A program made the translations under genes and the position numbers. Positions 33,594 to 44,212 of a DNA stretch of 64,000 bases are shown one piece after another. The notes under the pieces are model-generated. The model was not told the origin of the DNA. It made no database searches and saw only the letters and a program-made list of their open reading frames with translations. Source of the stretch: Fulvia fulva (Eukaryota > Ascomycota > Dothideomycetes > Mycosphaerellales > Mycosphaerellaceae); the NCBI RefSeq assembly GCF_020509005.1, contig NC_063012.1:10974001-11038000 (forward strand), read 5' to 3'. Each line of letters opens with the position of its first letter. Position 1 is the stretch's first letter.

Positions 33594-34589
33594 ATGTCTG
33601 GGAGAGACGCTACCCGGAGTCCGTCACGACAACAGCCACAGTCAACTGGCATCACGGAACGAATGAGCGAAATGTCGATTACTGGAAGCGGAAAACGATC
33701 AACACCCTCTGCAAGCTCGAACAGCATGCACGAGTTCACCAAGGCACCTAAGGTGTCACCACCGGAGACGTTCGATGGGACACAAGGGAAGCTGGAGGCT
33801 TTTCAGCTGCAGGTTCAGCTGTACCTCTACTTCAACGCCCAACAGTTTAATGGCGAGGCCTCTAAGGTCTTGTACGCCGCATCCTTCCTAAGGGGCAGGG
33901 CAGCCCGGGGATTCAGACCATACCTCAAAGACTGGCTCAACAACCAGGACGAAGGAGACAACCCGAAGACAGAAACCCGGAAGATATTTGCCGACTACGA
34001 TGAGTTCGAGATCAAACTGAATGATCTCTACGGGATACCTAACGAGGAGGTTCATGCCGACCGACATATCCGACAACTCCGACAAAACACCTCAGTCGCC
34101 GTATACGCCTCTGAGTTCCAAGGATATGCCGCCGACCTCGAGTGGAACGACGCAGCGTTTCGTTCCCAGTTCTACCTAGGCTTGAAGGACAACGTCAAAG
34201 CCGAATTATCTCGAAACTCCAGTCTCACCAGCTTGGCCGCGATGGTCAAGGCTGCAAAGGAAATCGACGAGAGACTCCAGGAATTGAAGTACGACCGATT
34301 CGTACAGCCTGGATTCCAGAGACCCGCGAGAGGCGGAAGAGGGGGCTTCAAGGCCAGAAGTCACGACCCTGATTATGGAGATCCAATGGAACTCGACGCC
34401 ACGGAAAGGCGCGGACGAAGCAAGCAGTTAACAAGAGATCTAACTTGCTATGCATGTGGAAAGAAAGGCCACTATGCTAGAGACTGTCCAAAGAAGAATG
34501 TTGTCAGCCGCGAGTTCAATGCGATGGATCGGGCGACAGCGACAAAGACGTACCAGGAATGCGAGGATTTCTTCTCGAAATCTGCCTAG
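33594..34589 (+). CDS. Gag protein of the gag-only LTR element
   Basis: 331 aa from ATG 33594 (MSGRDATRSPSRQQ). N-terminal Ser-rich region, then a Gypsy-type gag core (ETFDGTQGKLEAFQLQVQLY, about residues 59-78; FLRGRAARGFRPYL). A basic GGRGG stretch is followed by a CCHC zinc knuckle C285-x2-C288-x4-H293-x4-C298. It forms the virus-like particle shell and binds element RNA in such elements. It ends in a TAG shortly after the knuckle with no pol frame following. Intact and free of RIP stops. Confidence 0.9.
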   Translation: MSGRDATRSPSRQQPQSTGITERMSEMSITGSGKRSTPSASSNSMHEFTKAPKVSPPETFDGTQGKLEAFQLQVQLYLYFNAQQFNGEASKVLYAASFLRGRAARGFRPYLKDWLNNQDEGDNPKTETRKIFADYDEFEIKLNDLYGIPNEEVHADRHIRQLRQNTSVAVYASEFQGYAADLEWNDAAFRSQFYLGLKDNVKAELSRNSSLTSLAAMVKAAKEIDERLQELKYDRFVQPGFQRPARGGRGGFKARSHDPDYGDPMELDATERRGRSKQLTRDLTCYACGKKGHYARDCPKKNVVSREFNAMDRATATKTYQECEDFFSKSA

Positions 34590-34696
34590 CAGAAACGACC
34601 TGACGACAAAGGCATCAAACAGCGGCTTCTTGATTTGATGACCTAGGACACAGAAGTCAACAACAGCAACGGATAAAAGACTACTGGAACAATAAC

Positions 34697-35287
34697 TTAC
34701 GACGATGAGGCCAGAGGAGGCACGACCCAAGGAAGAGAAGGATCGCACAGCTGGTTCCAATCCTGGACCGGCATCTGCCAAGGATCGAATTCCTTGTACG
34801 ACGACGCGGTCTCCACCCCAGCAGACTCCTCCACTTCTTCCTCCTCCGCCGCCTCGAGATCTTCGAGCTCCTTCGCTACGGCGTCGTCGGCCTTGCCGGA
34901 CGCGAGGCGAAGCTGTTTGCGAAGACGGATCTTCTTCGCCTTTTGGCGAATAATGCGCTGAGCGAGCTCGGCCTGCTGATGGAGAAGCTCCACCTCCTTC
35001 TCCTCCGCACGCTCGAGGTCTCGCTGGAGGCCATCACGAACGTCGCGAAACTTCGTCCACTCGGGTGCGGATGAGGTCACGTCGCAATCAGAGTAACCCT
35101 TCCTCACACACTCCGAGCATTTTCCCGACCGGGGCGAAACGACACATTTTGGGCGCTGCTCGGTGGCAGCGACTCGAGCGGACCGACAGTGATGGCAGGG
35201 GGCCATCTCGATACCGGATCGTTGTATGTCGACAGCAAGGGCTTGTCGACGGAGGGAACTTTTGGAAGAAATGGAAGGAGGAGACAT
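34697..35287 (-). CDS. Antisense zinc-cluster/coiled-coil ORF in the LTR element
   Basis: 196 aa from ATG 35285-35287, transcribed against gag. A cysteine-rich start (CHHCRSARVAATEQRPKC, then SGKCSECVRKGYSDC, about residues 31-68) could bind zinc. An acidic/basic heptad-like region of about 70 residues (QRDLERAEEKEVELLHQQAE onward) predicts a coiled coil, and an acidic tail contains FDPW. This type of small zinc-cluster plus coiled-coil protein is, from memory, common in repeat-rich fungal genomes. The frame is intact in an otherwise non-coding part of the element, so selection or recent activity is plausible. Function is unknown; it could be a regulator of the element or simply carried along. 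Confidence 0.7.
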   Translation of the reverse strand: MSPPSISSKSSLRRQALAVDIQRSGIEMAPCHHCRSARVAATEQRPKCVVSPRSGKCSECVRKGYSDCDVTSSAPEWTKFRDVRDGLQRDLERAEEKEVELLHQQAELAQRIIRQKAKKIRLRKQLRLASGKADDAVAKELEDLEAAEEEEVEESAGVETASSYKEFDPWQMPVQDWNQLCDPSLPWVVPPLASSS

Positions 35288-35367
35288 TGCGATGCCCAGG
35301 CAAACGATGAAGAACAGCGGGCTTATGTGAGAAGTTCCGGGACGGAACTAAGCTAGAAGGGGGATGG

Positions 35368-35722
35368 TGTTACGGATCGGTTTGGGGAAGCTCCAGCCAA
35401 CCAATCGATGCCTAGACACTAGTGGGAGAATCCGAAACTGATCAGCTCAGAGACCTTGGCAACTGAGCGCTCAGTCTGATCAGTATGACTCAGTGATCAG
35501 TCTGATCAGTATGCTCAGTGATCAGTCTGATCAGTTTGATCAGTTACGCCAAGACACGGCACTATATAGACGACGCTCTTTTGCAAGTAGATAGGAGCCT
35601 CGTGCTCAACTCATTTCAAGTATACACCATATACTGTTTGGGACCACTACCTTCTCAACGAGTCAGAGACATCATTGCAAAGATCCAAGCCCGGTTGGGA
35701 TAACGTACAGCGGTTCCTAACA
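35368..35722 (+). repeat. 3' LTR of the gag-only element (355 bp)
   Basis: Reads identical to 33207-33561, including the 61-codon ORF inside. Identity of the two LTRs indicates a young insertion. Confidence 0.9.
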
Positions 35723-38225
35723 CCATTCGGTGCTTGTCTATACGGCCGTAAAGGTAGTAAGGTCATCCTCTTTTTGGCTTGTCCTATGTCCTGCCCCTCT
35801 CCGGTAGCGGCTTTCTATCTTATTCTTTGCCTCCTAGATCGTAGTTTGTACTAGGTAATCTGGCGTCTTTACCGCGTATTAAATTCTTATTCCCCGGATA
35901 TACTAGCCGATTAGTAGTGTTCCTATCTCTATTTCTACCGTACTTATTAACGTTATCTTGTATACGCCTAGTATCCTACGTAGGTTACCTACCTATATCC
36001 TATTTAGGGGTTGCTCTATCCGTTTTAGGATCGGCTTGCCTACGCCTCCTATTCTCTAAATCTATACCCCGTATAATATAGCTAGTCTAACGATCGCCTT
36101 ATATATTACTCTTACCTTGTCGAATGTTGCTCCCTATATAGATGCCGTAAGCCTCTTTATCGAGGCTTTATTAACTTGCGCTCGACTCTAGGCTTTCTTA
36201 ATCTATATATTCTAGCTTAGCTTTAGGTCGAGCTAGATCCCTAGTACTCGTAGCTCCGCTAATAGCTTGGTCTCGTAGCCTTAGATTCTTACCGCCGCCT
36301 TTATATTATAGTATGTTCTCGCTTTACTAAAGTGTATAAGTTAGTACTTTTTAGGGGCGAACCGGGCACTATACTTCTTTACCTACTCCTCGCATTTCTT
36401 ATACCTATCTTTAAGGAGGCGACAGTTCTCTTCTATCGAGTCTAACTAGGCTAGAATGTTTATATCGTCTACAAACCCCGATACTAAGGTTTACGGAGAG
36501 GTAAGTAGGGGGATTAGATTAGGCATAAATATTAGAAATAGGATAGGGGAGAGAGTAGATCCCTAAGGTATTCTAGCCTCTACCTTTACCGGGTCGGACG
36601 TATACCTTCCTAGGACTAGGTATGTCGTCCGTTCCTAGAGAAAGGAGTAGACGAACGTCGTTACCTACTAGGGGATGCCTTTCTACTATAGGATATATAT
36701 TAGCCTTTAGTATAAGACGTTATCGAAGGCCCCTACGATGTCGAGGGATAGTAAGGACGCCGCTTAGTTCCTACCGTAGTGCTAGAGGGTCAGAATTTGC
36801 TCCGTAATTAGCTCTATTACTATTAGTGTCGATCGCTAGCTTCTTCCCCCTATCTATGTTACTAGGAGTACGTAGTTGTCCTCGGTAAGCTACGTAAGTC
36901 TCTAGGCTACTATCTTTTCTAGAACCTTCCCTATCGTATTTAGAAGTGCTATTAGTCTATACGACTTAGGCTAAGTATAGTCTTCCTTCTATAGCTTACG
37001 TAGCACTACTGTTATAGACTCTCTATACGGCTTCGGGTAATACCCTAGCCGTAGGTACGTAGTAAATAGGTTTATAAGGCTCGGCGCGATCTCTTCTCTA
37101 TACTCTTTTAGTAGTACGTTTAGTATCCTGTCTAGGCCTAGGGCTTTTTGTCCTTTTAGCTTACTTATGACTTATATTACTATATTAGAGCTAACCACCT
37201 AATCTATGTCTAGGGGTTCCGGGTATATACTCGGGTCGATGTCTATAAGGTCTACCTCTACTTACGTCGAAAAGAAATAGTCGGCTAATACTTTTGCCTT
37301 ACCCCGGGGCGTAGCCTAGGCAATCCCTTCGCGGTCTACGACTAGGGGGAAGTAAGGGTTTTGTTGCTCTTTAGGTAGTCGTGCCTATTTAGTAAGTCTC
37401 TATATCTATTCTAGGTTTTCTATAACGAGCCCGATCGTCGCTCTCTAGTCCTATAGCTTATCGCGTCTTATCTATGCCTTCTTCTCTTATGTCGCGCGAC
37501 AGTATTACTCCTACGTCTCTTAGGTGTGCTCCTTCGTCTACTGTCGCCTTGCCCTTCTAGCCTCCCTTACCTTCGTAGAGTATTTAGGGGTCTAGAAGGC
37601 CTTCTACTACGTTAAGGGCCGGAGTAACGGCGTATATTGTTCCGCTACCTACTATATAACCGAGGTAATCTGTTCCGCTACTTGATCTAGCTAAGCTGTC
37701 GTCTCGAGTTCTCTATACTATAGTAGGTTCGCTATTAGGAAGCCTCTTATATCGTCCTAGCGTACCTTCTTCTAGTTACGGCGTAGTTCGCTTACTAGCT
37801 CCTCTATCGCCTTCACCCCTAGCGTCGTTTAGATAGAGATATAGTCTAAGGAGGCTTCTAGCGCGTAGTTCGGTCGGCATTAGACTAGTCTCTCTTTAAG
37901 TTCTCGTAATAGAAAGTATAGGTCGATCGTGCTTATACTTATACGGGCCTTCTACGTCTCTATTCCCTTTAGTATTACTAAGGCCATTCCGTATCGTACG
38001 GTTATATCTAGTAGCTTTCCCCCTAGAAACGCGTACGGGGAGTGAATTCGAGTTCCTACTATAGGTAGTAGAGGTTAAAGTCGCCGAGGAGTACTTACTT
38101 TATGTCTTAGCTTAGGGTCCGCTCTAGGTAGGCGAGGGTTCCTAGTTCCCTACTCGTCCGACCCCTCGGTAGCGGGTTATAAACGTTATAGATCTAGATA
38201 GGGCCTTATGTTGTATCGATCTAGG

Positions 38226-40298
38226 CTTTTAGTTATATATTACTAACTCGCGGTATTACGGCTAGTATAGTTCTTACCTAAGGAGCTTTTAGTAGGCGTC
38301 TCGAGGTTATTAGGTGTACGGCTACTAAGCCTATTCTTCTACCCCCTCGGCCTGTACTATGTCTTGCTCGTAATAAGCGATATATAGGTCGTAGTATTAT
38401 TTAGGCTCTTTAGCCGGTTCCGCCGTTACGATATTCTCGATAGGAGTCGTATACCCTACTATTAGGCGTAATAGGTTATAGAACGTAGTCTTATTAAAGA
38501 GGACGTCCTTAACTCGTATAACTCTATCTTATAATAGGTCCTATACGCGGTAGATATTAGTAGAGTCGTATCCTATAAGGTAGCCTATAAGCGCTCTCTC
38601 TTAGAGTTTCTCGCTCTTACTAGGCTAATCTAGTCTATAGACAAACACGTATATAAGGGAGCTATATACTACTATATGACCTACGTTCGGAATTCGCCCT
38701 ATTATCAATTCGAATAGGGTCTTCTAGCCCTTTAACTAGATAGGGGATCGCTAGAGGATATATACCGCTACTATAGTATATTCTAGCTAAAGCTTTTCTA
38801 GTAATCGTACGTAGATACGAATAGTTCTACTTATAGTAATAAATAGAGCTCTAGCTCTTTCTACTAGATCCTACGTAGGCGCGTATTCCGCGGTTACGTA
38901 CTATTTAATCTTATTATTATTAATAACTGAGCGAGATACCTTCCTAATAGCGGACTTGTTATCCCTATAGAAGTATATAAACCTACGACTAATGAAGTTA
39001 ATAAAGCTTAGTAGGCTATTAAAGTAAGCTAATACTAAATACTAATCACTATTCTTAATAGTAAACTAGAAGTGTCTATAGGTATCTAGATCGTAGAAGT
39101 AGACGAGGTACCTATTACCGTTATAGGCAATAGTAAATTCTACTAAGTCTATAGCTATATAGCCGTATAAGGTCATTACCCTAGTAGGCTAAGACCGATT
39201 ATATACCTTATAAGCTTTACTAAGCCTATATACTCTATAATATATAGTAAGGGGTACGCTTAGACTATCGTTAATAATCACCCCCTTAACTCTAAGCGGT
39301 AACTACTTAATACGTTGAGCGCTAATATAACTAAAGATTTAATGCTACTAGCGGCTAGAGAGCTTTCGGTATTTAATAGGGGTCCTACTAGACGTAGCTA
39401 TACCTTTAGTACCCCTAGTACTATTTATAACTACGAGAACGGTACGGTTACTATCCTCTTAAGTCTTTAGAGATACTACGCTATTATTAGGTTTATCGCC
39501 GATGTTTATACCCCTACTAATAGTACTAATAAAGTGCGCGTTACGTATCTTTTTAGTAACCTTCGGTAGTACTAGGCCCTCTTTTATAGGCTATTAGTAA
39601 ATAATAGGTGACTTAGGTAGTATAACTACCTTAAAGAAAGGGATTGTACTAGTAGGTATCACGGTATAGCCCTACGGCCTACGGCCTTTAGGTTACGTGA
39701 CTTCGTAAATATAACGTAACGCCTCGGCTCGGCGAACGTCGCGCTTATCTTCGATACGCGCCTTAGCTAGAACTTCTCTTCTCCGTAGAACTTATTTGAT
39801 TACTTAGCTACGATACCCTTTTACCTACCGAGAGTAGCCTAGACCCGTATTAGTAGGGTAGTATAGGTCTATTAATTTAGTATCGTTATACTATATTAAA
39901 TTGCTACGTCCGTACTACTAGAGTCCGGCCGTTTCTATACGTATATAAGAGATAACGTTTATATAAAAGCCTAGGTAGTAAGCTATATCTAGTAAGGTGA
40001 ATAAATATCCTCTAATTAATATATAAATACGCCCTAACGCTATAATTAGAAAGGTAGTTGTTCTAGCCTAGATTTCTAAGGTAGTAAGGCGCTCTATAAT
40101 AAACTCTATACCCTCCTAGTTATAATAATTGATTATATAAGTGTCTAAACAGTTATTATATACCTAGTAATCCCTAAAGTTAACGCTTAACTTACTAATT
40201 AAGCTAGAAAGAACAGTAAGGCCAATAAAGCCCTTATTGCTTAGTAATACCTTCTTCGTATTAGTAATAGCCTTATTACGTTCCTAGTCTTTTAGATT
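38226..40298 (-). pseudogene. Copia-2 integrase/protease region (RIP-mutated)
   Basis: Leftward reading gives pre-integrase and integrase-like stretches: VYRLSKAYKVYNRS, IDLVEFTIAYNGNRYLVYFYD, FRDNKSAIRKVSR-like, YAPTQDLVERARALFITI (region of the catalytic Glu), YILQRSPIQLKGQKTLFELI. This is the order expected for Copia integrase followed by the variable linker up to 38226. Many TAG/TAA stops. Confidence 0.75.
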
Positions 40299-40303
40299 GT
40301 TAC

Positions 40304-40537
40304 TATTGAATAGGTACGAGTTACGTAGTAGTAGAAGACGGCGGATTATACTAAAGACGAAGAAGGACCTAATAGGATAGCGTGTATCTATATATAGTAT
40401 CGCTAGTATTAGTATAGGTAGATACTAGGTGTCCGGATATTTACTAGCCTATAGGCTAGCAAACCCTAGTCACGTGATCTAGTCATATGACACACCCACA
40501 CCTATATACTTGTCCTACGGCCTGTATGTTCTTAACA
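40304..40537 (-). repeat. Solo LTR, Copia-1-related family, within Copia-2
   Basis: 234 bp between 5-bp repeats GTTAC (40299-40303 and 40538-40542). In the minus sense it begins TGTTAAGAACATACAGG. Related to the solo LTR at 24292-24512. Confidence 0.8.
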
Positions 40538-40542
40538 GTTAC

Positions 40543-41850
40543 GATTTAATACGCTAAGTAGACGCTCGCTGTCGTCGCTTAAGTAGTATTTAATAAAGTT
40601 TTTCTAGTACTTCTTCTACTACTCTAAGCGCTAATCCTTTACTAGGCGCTTATCGGGGTTAATTATATTGTATAAGAACAGGCCCTTATAATAGGTGTCC
40701 TTAGGCTTGCCGGTGATATTCTAGTAGCCGCTTAGCCTATTATTGTCCTTATCTTTATTCTTATCGCCGCGGCTACTACTACGACCCTTTTAACCGCGGC
40801 TATTACTACGGTTATTATTACTACGGCTACTACTACGACCCTTTTAACCGCGGCTATTACTACGGTTATTATTACTACGGCTACTACTACGGTCACCCTC
40901 CTTTTAACTAGTACCTATAGGTACTATTTTATCCTCTACTAAGGTTTCTCCGGAGAAGGTTATAAAGACTAATCGACCGTTAGTTATTACTAGTACAGTG
41001 TCGCGTATCTATTCGAGGTAACGCTTAGTAAGCTTTTATAGTAACATTTTGTTACGCTTCTACTCGTTATATAGAGAAGTACCGTAGGCTAGAGCCTACT
41101 TCTACTAAATAGTAAGTAGGAAGTGTCTACTAAGGCCGTCGTACTCGGCGTAGTTATACTTAAGTATCTTAGTCTATAAAACTAACTAGTCTAAGTACTA
41201 GTTATTAATTCTACGTACGCTAGCCTTCTAAAGCCTAGGTAGCTTAAGCGTAAGCTACCGCTTACGTAGTATATCGTCTAGACTATACTAATCCTTAAGA
41301 GCCTAGTATTTTACTCTAAGGATATTCTAGCCGTATATTAGCTCTTACCCTAGCTCTATCGCCGTACGGATAAGGTAGGTAATAAGCTTTGATCGTATAG
41401 TAGCAAAGATATCGTATATCTGTTACCTTCGGTCTACGTCTATTTGTTATAGCTTAATAAGATCTCTTAATATAGCGTCTCCTACCGTGTACGCTTATTA
41501 GATTTCCTTAAACGTTAAGTAAGTAGGCTCTATTAGCTCGTTACTTAGTTAGTAAGGATCTATATACTTCTAGACATTTAAAGACTCTACGTAGAGCTCT
41601 AGCTAACGGTTATACTTGTTCTATTAGTTATAGCTCTTTAGAACTACGGTATCCTAAGGTAGGGTACCGGTAGTTACCGGCGTCTCGGTAGTAGCTATAA
41701 CTATAAAATAGGTTGTAGGCTAGTGAAAGTTCTACGCGGGTTTACTAGGCCTAGGGGATACTACTGTACTAGTTGTAGTAGTAGTACTATAACGATATAA
41801 ACTCTACTTTAGGGCTTCCTTATCGTAGCAAATGTTAGTAAGCGCTAACC
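40543..41850 (-). pseudogene. Copia-2 gag region (RIP-mutated)
   Basis: Between the primer site and the integrase region, where gag must lie. The leftward frame has hydrophilic peptides with stops and an Arg/Ser/Asn-rich repeat section at 40777-40900, which would be an RNA-binding tail. Assignment rests mainly on position. Confidence 0.5.
40777..40900. repeat. Tandem ~60-bp repeat in Copia-2 gag
   Basis: Two copies of a ~60-bp unit containing ACGACCCTTTTAACCGCGG, separated by TTATTATTACTACGG runs. In the gag frame they encode an Arg/Ser/Asn-rich repeat. Confidence 0.7.
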
Positions 41851-41861
41851 GGGCTCATAAC

Positions 41862-42068
41862 TATTACGTTAGAAGTGTAGGAAGTTATTGTACGGGCTTA
41901 TATAGGGTGTTTCAAAAGCAGGTTGTGTATTGCATGTGTCTATCTAGAATGGACAAGTGTTGCTCTTGAAGAGGCTGCAGGTGACTAATCAGTCACCTGA
42001 TTCTTAGCGTACGTGGCCTCAAGTTTTGATGATGGGATGTTGCCCATGTGCACGCTCGGATCGCGACA
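41862..42068 (-). repeat. Copia-2 5' LTR (207 bp), only partly RIP-mutated
   Basis: Its left third carries transitions (TATTACG, GTGTAGG, GGGCTTATA) but from about 41920 onward it equals the undamaged LTR at 61425-61631. A primer site GTTATGAGCCCGG (minus strand, about 41849-41861) abuts it. Confidence 0.85.
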
Positions 42069-42632
42069 ACGGTTACTACTAGTATCATACGGCCGCGCAA
42101 AGCTCCCCGACCTAGGGGCAGTAGGCTCCATCTTTATCCTCCCATGGACGGCTCTTCGTATATCTTCGTGTTGTACACGGCATATACAAAGAGAAAGGCT
42201 GTCCACCAACCTGCCCTGCTTCTTCCTCCCTCGTGGCGCTTCTGCTTGATCTTGGACGGCAGGCAAATGGTCAGGCTTTGTGCATATGCGCTACCTGCCA
42301 AGTCAGTCGCATGTGTAATCATGGGTCCAGCAAATTGGCTCCTGTGGCAAGATGCTTACTCACATCCACTTCGAGGTATCGACCACAACCTGATCCGGGA
42401 CACAGGATTATGCATTCAACCAGTCGCATCTACCGAGAAGTAACAGACTGTCTGAATTGCTTCATCAACACGTGGGCTCAGCGCTCGCCCTCGTGGACAG
42501 AGGCCGTTCCAACTAAAGGTATTTTGGGGTTCACCAGTTTGAACTCGAAATTTTTTCGAATAGGCTATATAAATCGAGCAGTCTGAACGTGCGCTCATGG
42601 CGAATCGTGCATCCACTCCACATTTCTAGAAA
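42069..42632. other. Spacer between Copia-2 and the PLA2 gene
   Basis: Not RIP-like. Several overlapping short ORFs on both strands (42012-42616) have no consistent coding signal and are not called. Contains the promoter of the gene starting at 42633. Confidence 0.5.
42566..42573 (+). promoter_or_regulatory. TATA box of the PLA2 gene
   Basis: TATATAAA, 60 nt upstream of the ATG at 42633, in a plausible position for fungal transcription about 30 nt downstream. Just left is a TTCGAAATTTTTTCGAA near-palindrome. Confidence 0.6.
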
Positions 42633-43789
42633 ATGAGATTCCAGCAGATCTGGGCAATGGCCCTGCTCATGTATTCCTCTTCAAATGCGTCCCAAATTTG
42701 TGGCTCTATTGGCTTCCTCAATCAGCCGCCGTACTTTACTTCATCCTCACCCTCGACATACTACGCAACGGCTTGCGGAAAGCTTTGTGAACCGAACAAG
42801 GCGTGTCAGAGCTACGCCGTTGGCACAGACACGTGTATGCACTATGCAGACCCGCTGTCGGTATTCTTCTTGGGAAAAAATGGCATCTCACCAGCTGATT
42901 TGAAGGCAGTGCAACCATCCTCGTTCCATCGTCTTCAAGTCCATGGACGTTGTACGATAGGGACTGCAATCTAACTGACACAAAAGTGTCGACCGCTGCA
43001 CAGATGGGCCACACCAGGAACCCACACAGGGTTAGCGATGGAAGGGCTCGAGCAAAATTGGAAATTCGCCAAACAGATCCGCTTGAGGCCTTTGATAAAG
43101 ACACCGGTACTCCAGAAGAGGACATCAAGCCGGACGAGCCTAAGACCAGCATTCCAGCAAATAGCTTCAACCAAGACGGGGCCAACTTTCTAAAAAGTGA
43201 CGTCCAGCCGGACGAGGTTACCGCCAGCGTTTCAGAGAATAGCTTCAACCGAAACGAGGCCAACTTCCTAGAAGATGACATGAAGCCGGACGAGGATCAG
43301 ACCACCATGCCAGAAGATAGCTTCAATCAAGACGATGCCAACACCCTAAAAGATGACACCAAGCCGGACGAGGCCAGCTCTCTAGACAGCGCTAACACAC
43401 CCGGCAAATGGAACACTGGTGCCGCTCCACGATGCCCAGGCCAACCAAACAACTACCACCCGCAGCTGAAGCCCGGCGCTCGTCCTGCCTCCGCCAACGG
43501 CTGTGGTTCCAAAAACAACTACAAAGTCGTTCCAGACTTCAGCTTCGGCCCTTGCTGCGATGCTCACGATTACTGCTACGACGACTGCGGTCAGACGTTT
43601 GAGGCTTGCAACTACACATTCAGAGATTGCATGGACCAGAAATGCGGAAAGGTCGACCATTGGTACTCGAAGCCGGTTTATGCTGCCTGCATCGGTGCTG
43701 CGGATGTTTACTCCGCGACGGTGGAGGGAAGTTTTGGGTCGAAGAAATTCAAGGAATATAACAATGAGCGATGCCAATGTGTCCCTTGA
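42633..43789 (+). CDS. Secreted multidomain phospholipase A2 (group XII-like) with PAN/apple-like N-terminus
   Basis: 367 aa in two exons, 42633-42856 and 42910-43789. The intron (53 nt) has donor GTCGGT, branch CTGAT and acceptor CAG, and restores the reading frame. Residues 1-19 look like a signal peptide. Residues about 22-100 are a Cys-rich PAN/apple-like region ending SPWTLYDRDC. Residues about 145-245 are an acidic linker of exact 26-residue repeats (core KPDE...SFN). The C-terminal domain has the PLA2 signature CCDAHDYCYDDC, with catalytic His294-Asp295 and an upstream NGCG calcium-loop candidate, and is closed by QCVP. Cysteine spacing fits group XII-type PLA2 rather than the fungal p15 type. 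It would hydrolyse phospholipid sn-2 esters outside the cell. The linker architecture is new to me. Possible secreted effector or nutrient enzyme. Confidence 0.82.
43121..43380 (+). repeat. 78-bp tandem repeats in the PLA2 linker
   Basis: GAC codons of the repeated D-x-KPDE motif fall at 43121, 43199, 43277 and 43355, exactly 78 bp apart: three full units and a partial fourth. Each unit encodes 26 residues with KPDE or QPDE and SFN-x-(D/N)-x-AN. Units differ at the nucleotide level. Confidence 0.9.
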
Positions 43790-44210
43790 AGCGGCAAGGC
43801 TGATTGGTGAGTCGGATGGGCACGTCTCACGTGCAGCCATCATGTATGTTAGGTTCTAGTTGTTATAGGCGTATTCTTGGTATTGGTCAAGGACCTCCTT
43901 AACACACGATGAGGTAGCTGCTCAAACCTTGGAGGCCCAGTCTATCCTTTGAACGCTTGCGTTCGCGTGCCGTACTGCTCACAAAAGCTGTCCAGGTCGA
44001 GGGTGTCAGTGGGCAGTATGTGCACAACGTCTGGTAACATGCACATTGGATCTACGAGGGTTGCCTCGGCCTGAGGATGGTAAATGCCGAAGCGTTGTGG
44101 GTCGTTGTAAACTTATCTCTCCTCTGCCTGCACATGTACCCCACCCGGAATGGATTGCCGCTCCTGGGTCCCTGGCCCTGCTCAGCAATGATGTCCAGGC
44201 CAGAGCCTAG
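43790..44210. other. Intergenic, no gene seen
   Basis: 3' flank of the PLA2 gene. A 60-codon ORF on the minus strand (44006-44188) shows no recognisable feature. Confidence 0.5.
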
Positions 44211-44212
44211 TA

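Larger units (their letters stand above)
33207..35722 (+). mobile_element. Non-autonomous gag-only LTR retrotransposon, recent insertion
   Basis: 2,516 bp bounded by 5-bp duplications CCATT (33202-33206 and 35723-35727). Two 355-bp LTRs start TGTTACGG and end CCTAACA; they appear identical. The interior carries one gag ORF in sense and one zinc-cluster ORF in antisense, with no protease, integrase or reverse transcriptase. A polypurine tract AGAAGGGGGATGG precedes the 3' LTR. No RIP signs, in contrast to the LINE-A around it. It must depend on a related Gypsy element for transposition (inference from the gag type). Confidence 0.92.
32458..38225 (-). mobile_element. LINE-A copy, 5'-truncated, RIP-mutated, split by an LTR element
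   Basis: LINE-A in reverse from its GATA tail (32458) to 33206 and from 35728 to 38225. It matches LINE-A up to the endonuclease domain (position about 20130 of the + copy), where similarity ends after GATCTAGGC. Contains reverse transcriptase with stops (motif A about 36735, FVDD region about 36470) and endonuclease GDFN region about 38080. It is inserted between the integrase and reverse transcriptase parts of Copia-2. No clear target duplication. Confidence 0.85.
29400..42068 (-). mobile_element. Copia-2, RIP-mutated full-length copy with nested insertions
   Basis: A Ty1/Copia element transcribed leftward. 5' LTR 41862-42068, primer site, gag about 40543-41850, integrase 38226-40298, reverse transcriptase/RNase H 30685-32395, 3' region 29607-30684, 3' LTR 29400-29606. 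Domain order (integrase before reverse transcriptase) defines Copia. Insertions: solo LTR 40304-40537; LINE-A 32458-38225, with an LTR element 33207-35722 inside it. The bases flanking the two LTRs (CGTTA left, ACGGT right) do not match. Confidence 0.85.

Noticed and set aside
9129..42068. Centromere-like AT-rich block
   Set aside because: Every larger piece resolves into named, RIP-mutated transposons with target duplications; AT content alone is not evidence.
42012..42616. Overlapping ORFs on both strands left of the PLA2 gene
   Set aside because: No signal peptide, motif or codon pattern; some start inside the Copia-2 LTR.
43121..43380. CRISPR-like array
   Set aside because: The 78-bp units are contiguous coding repeats without spacers, in a eukaryote.
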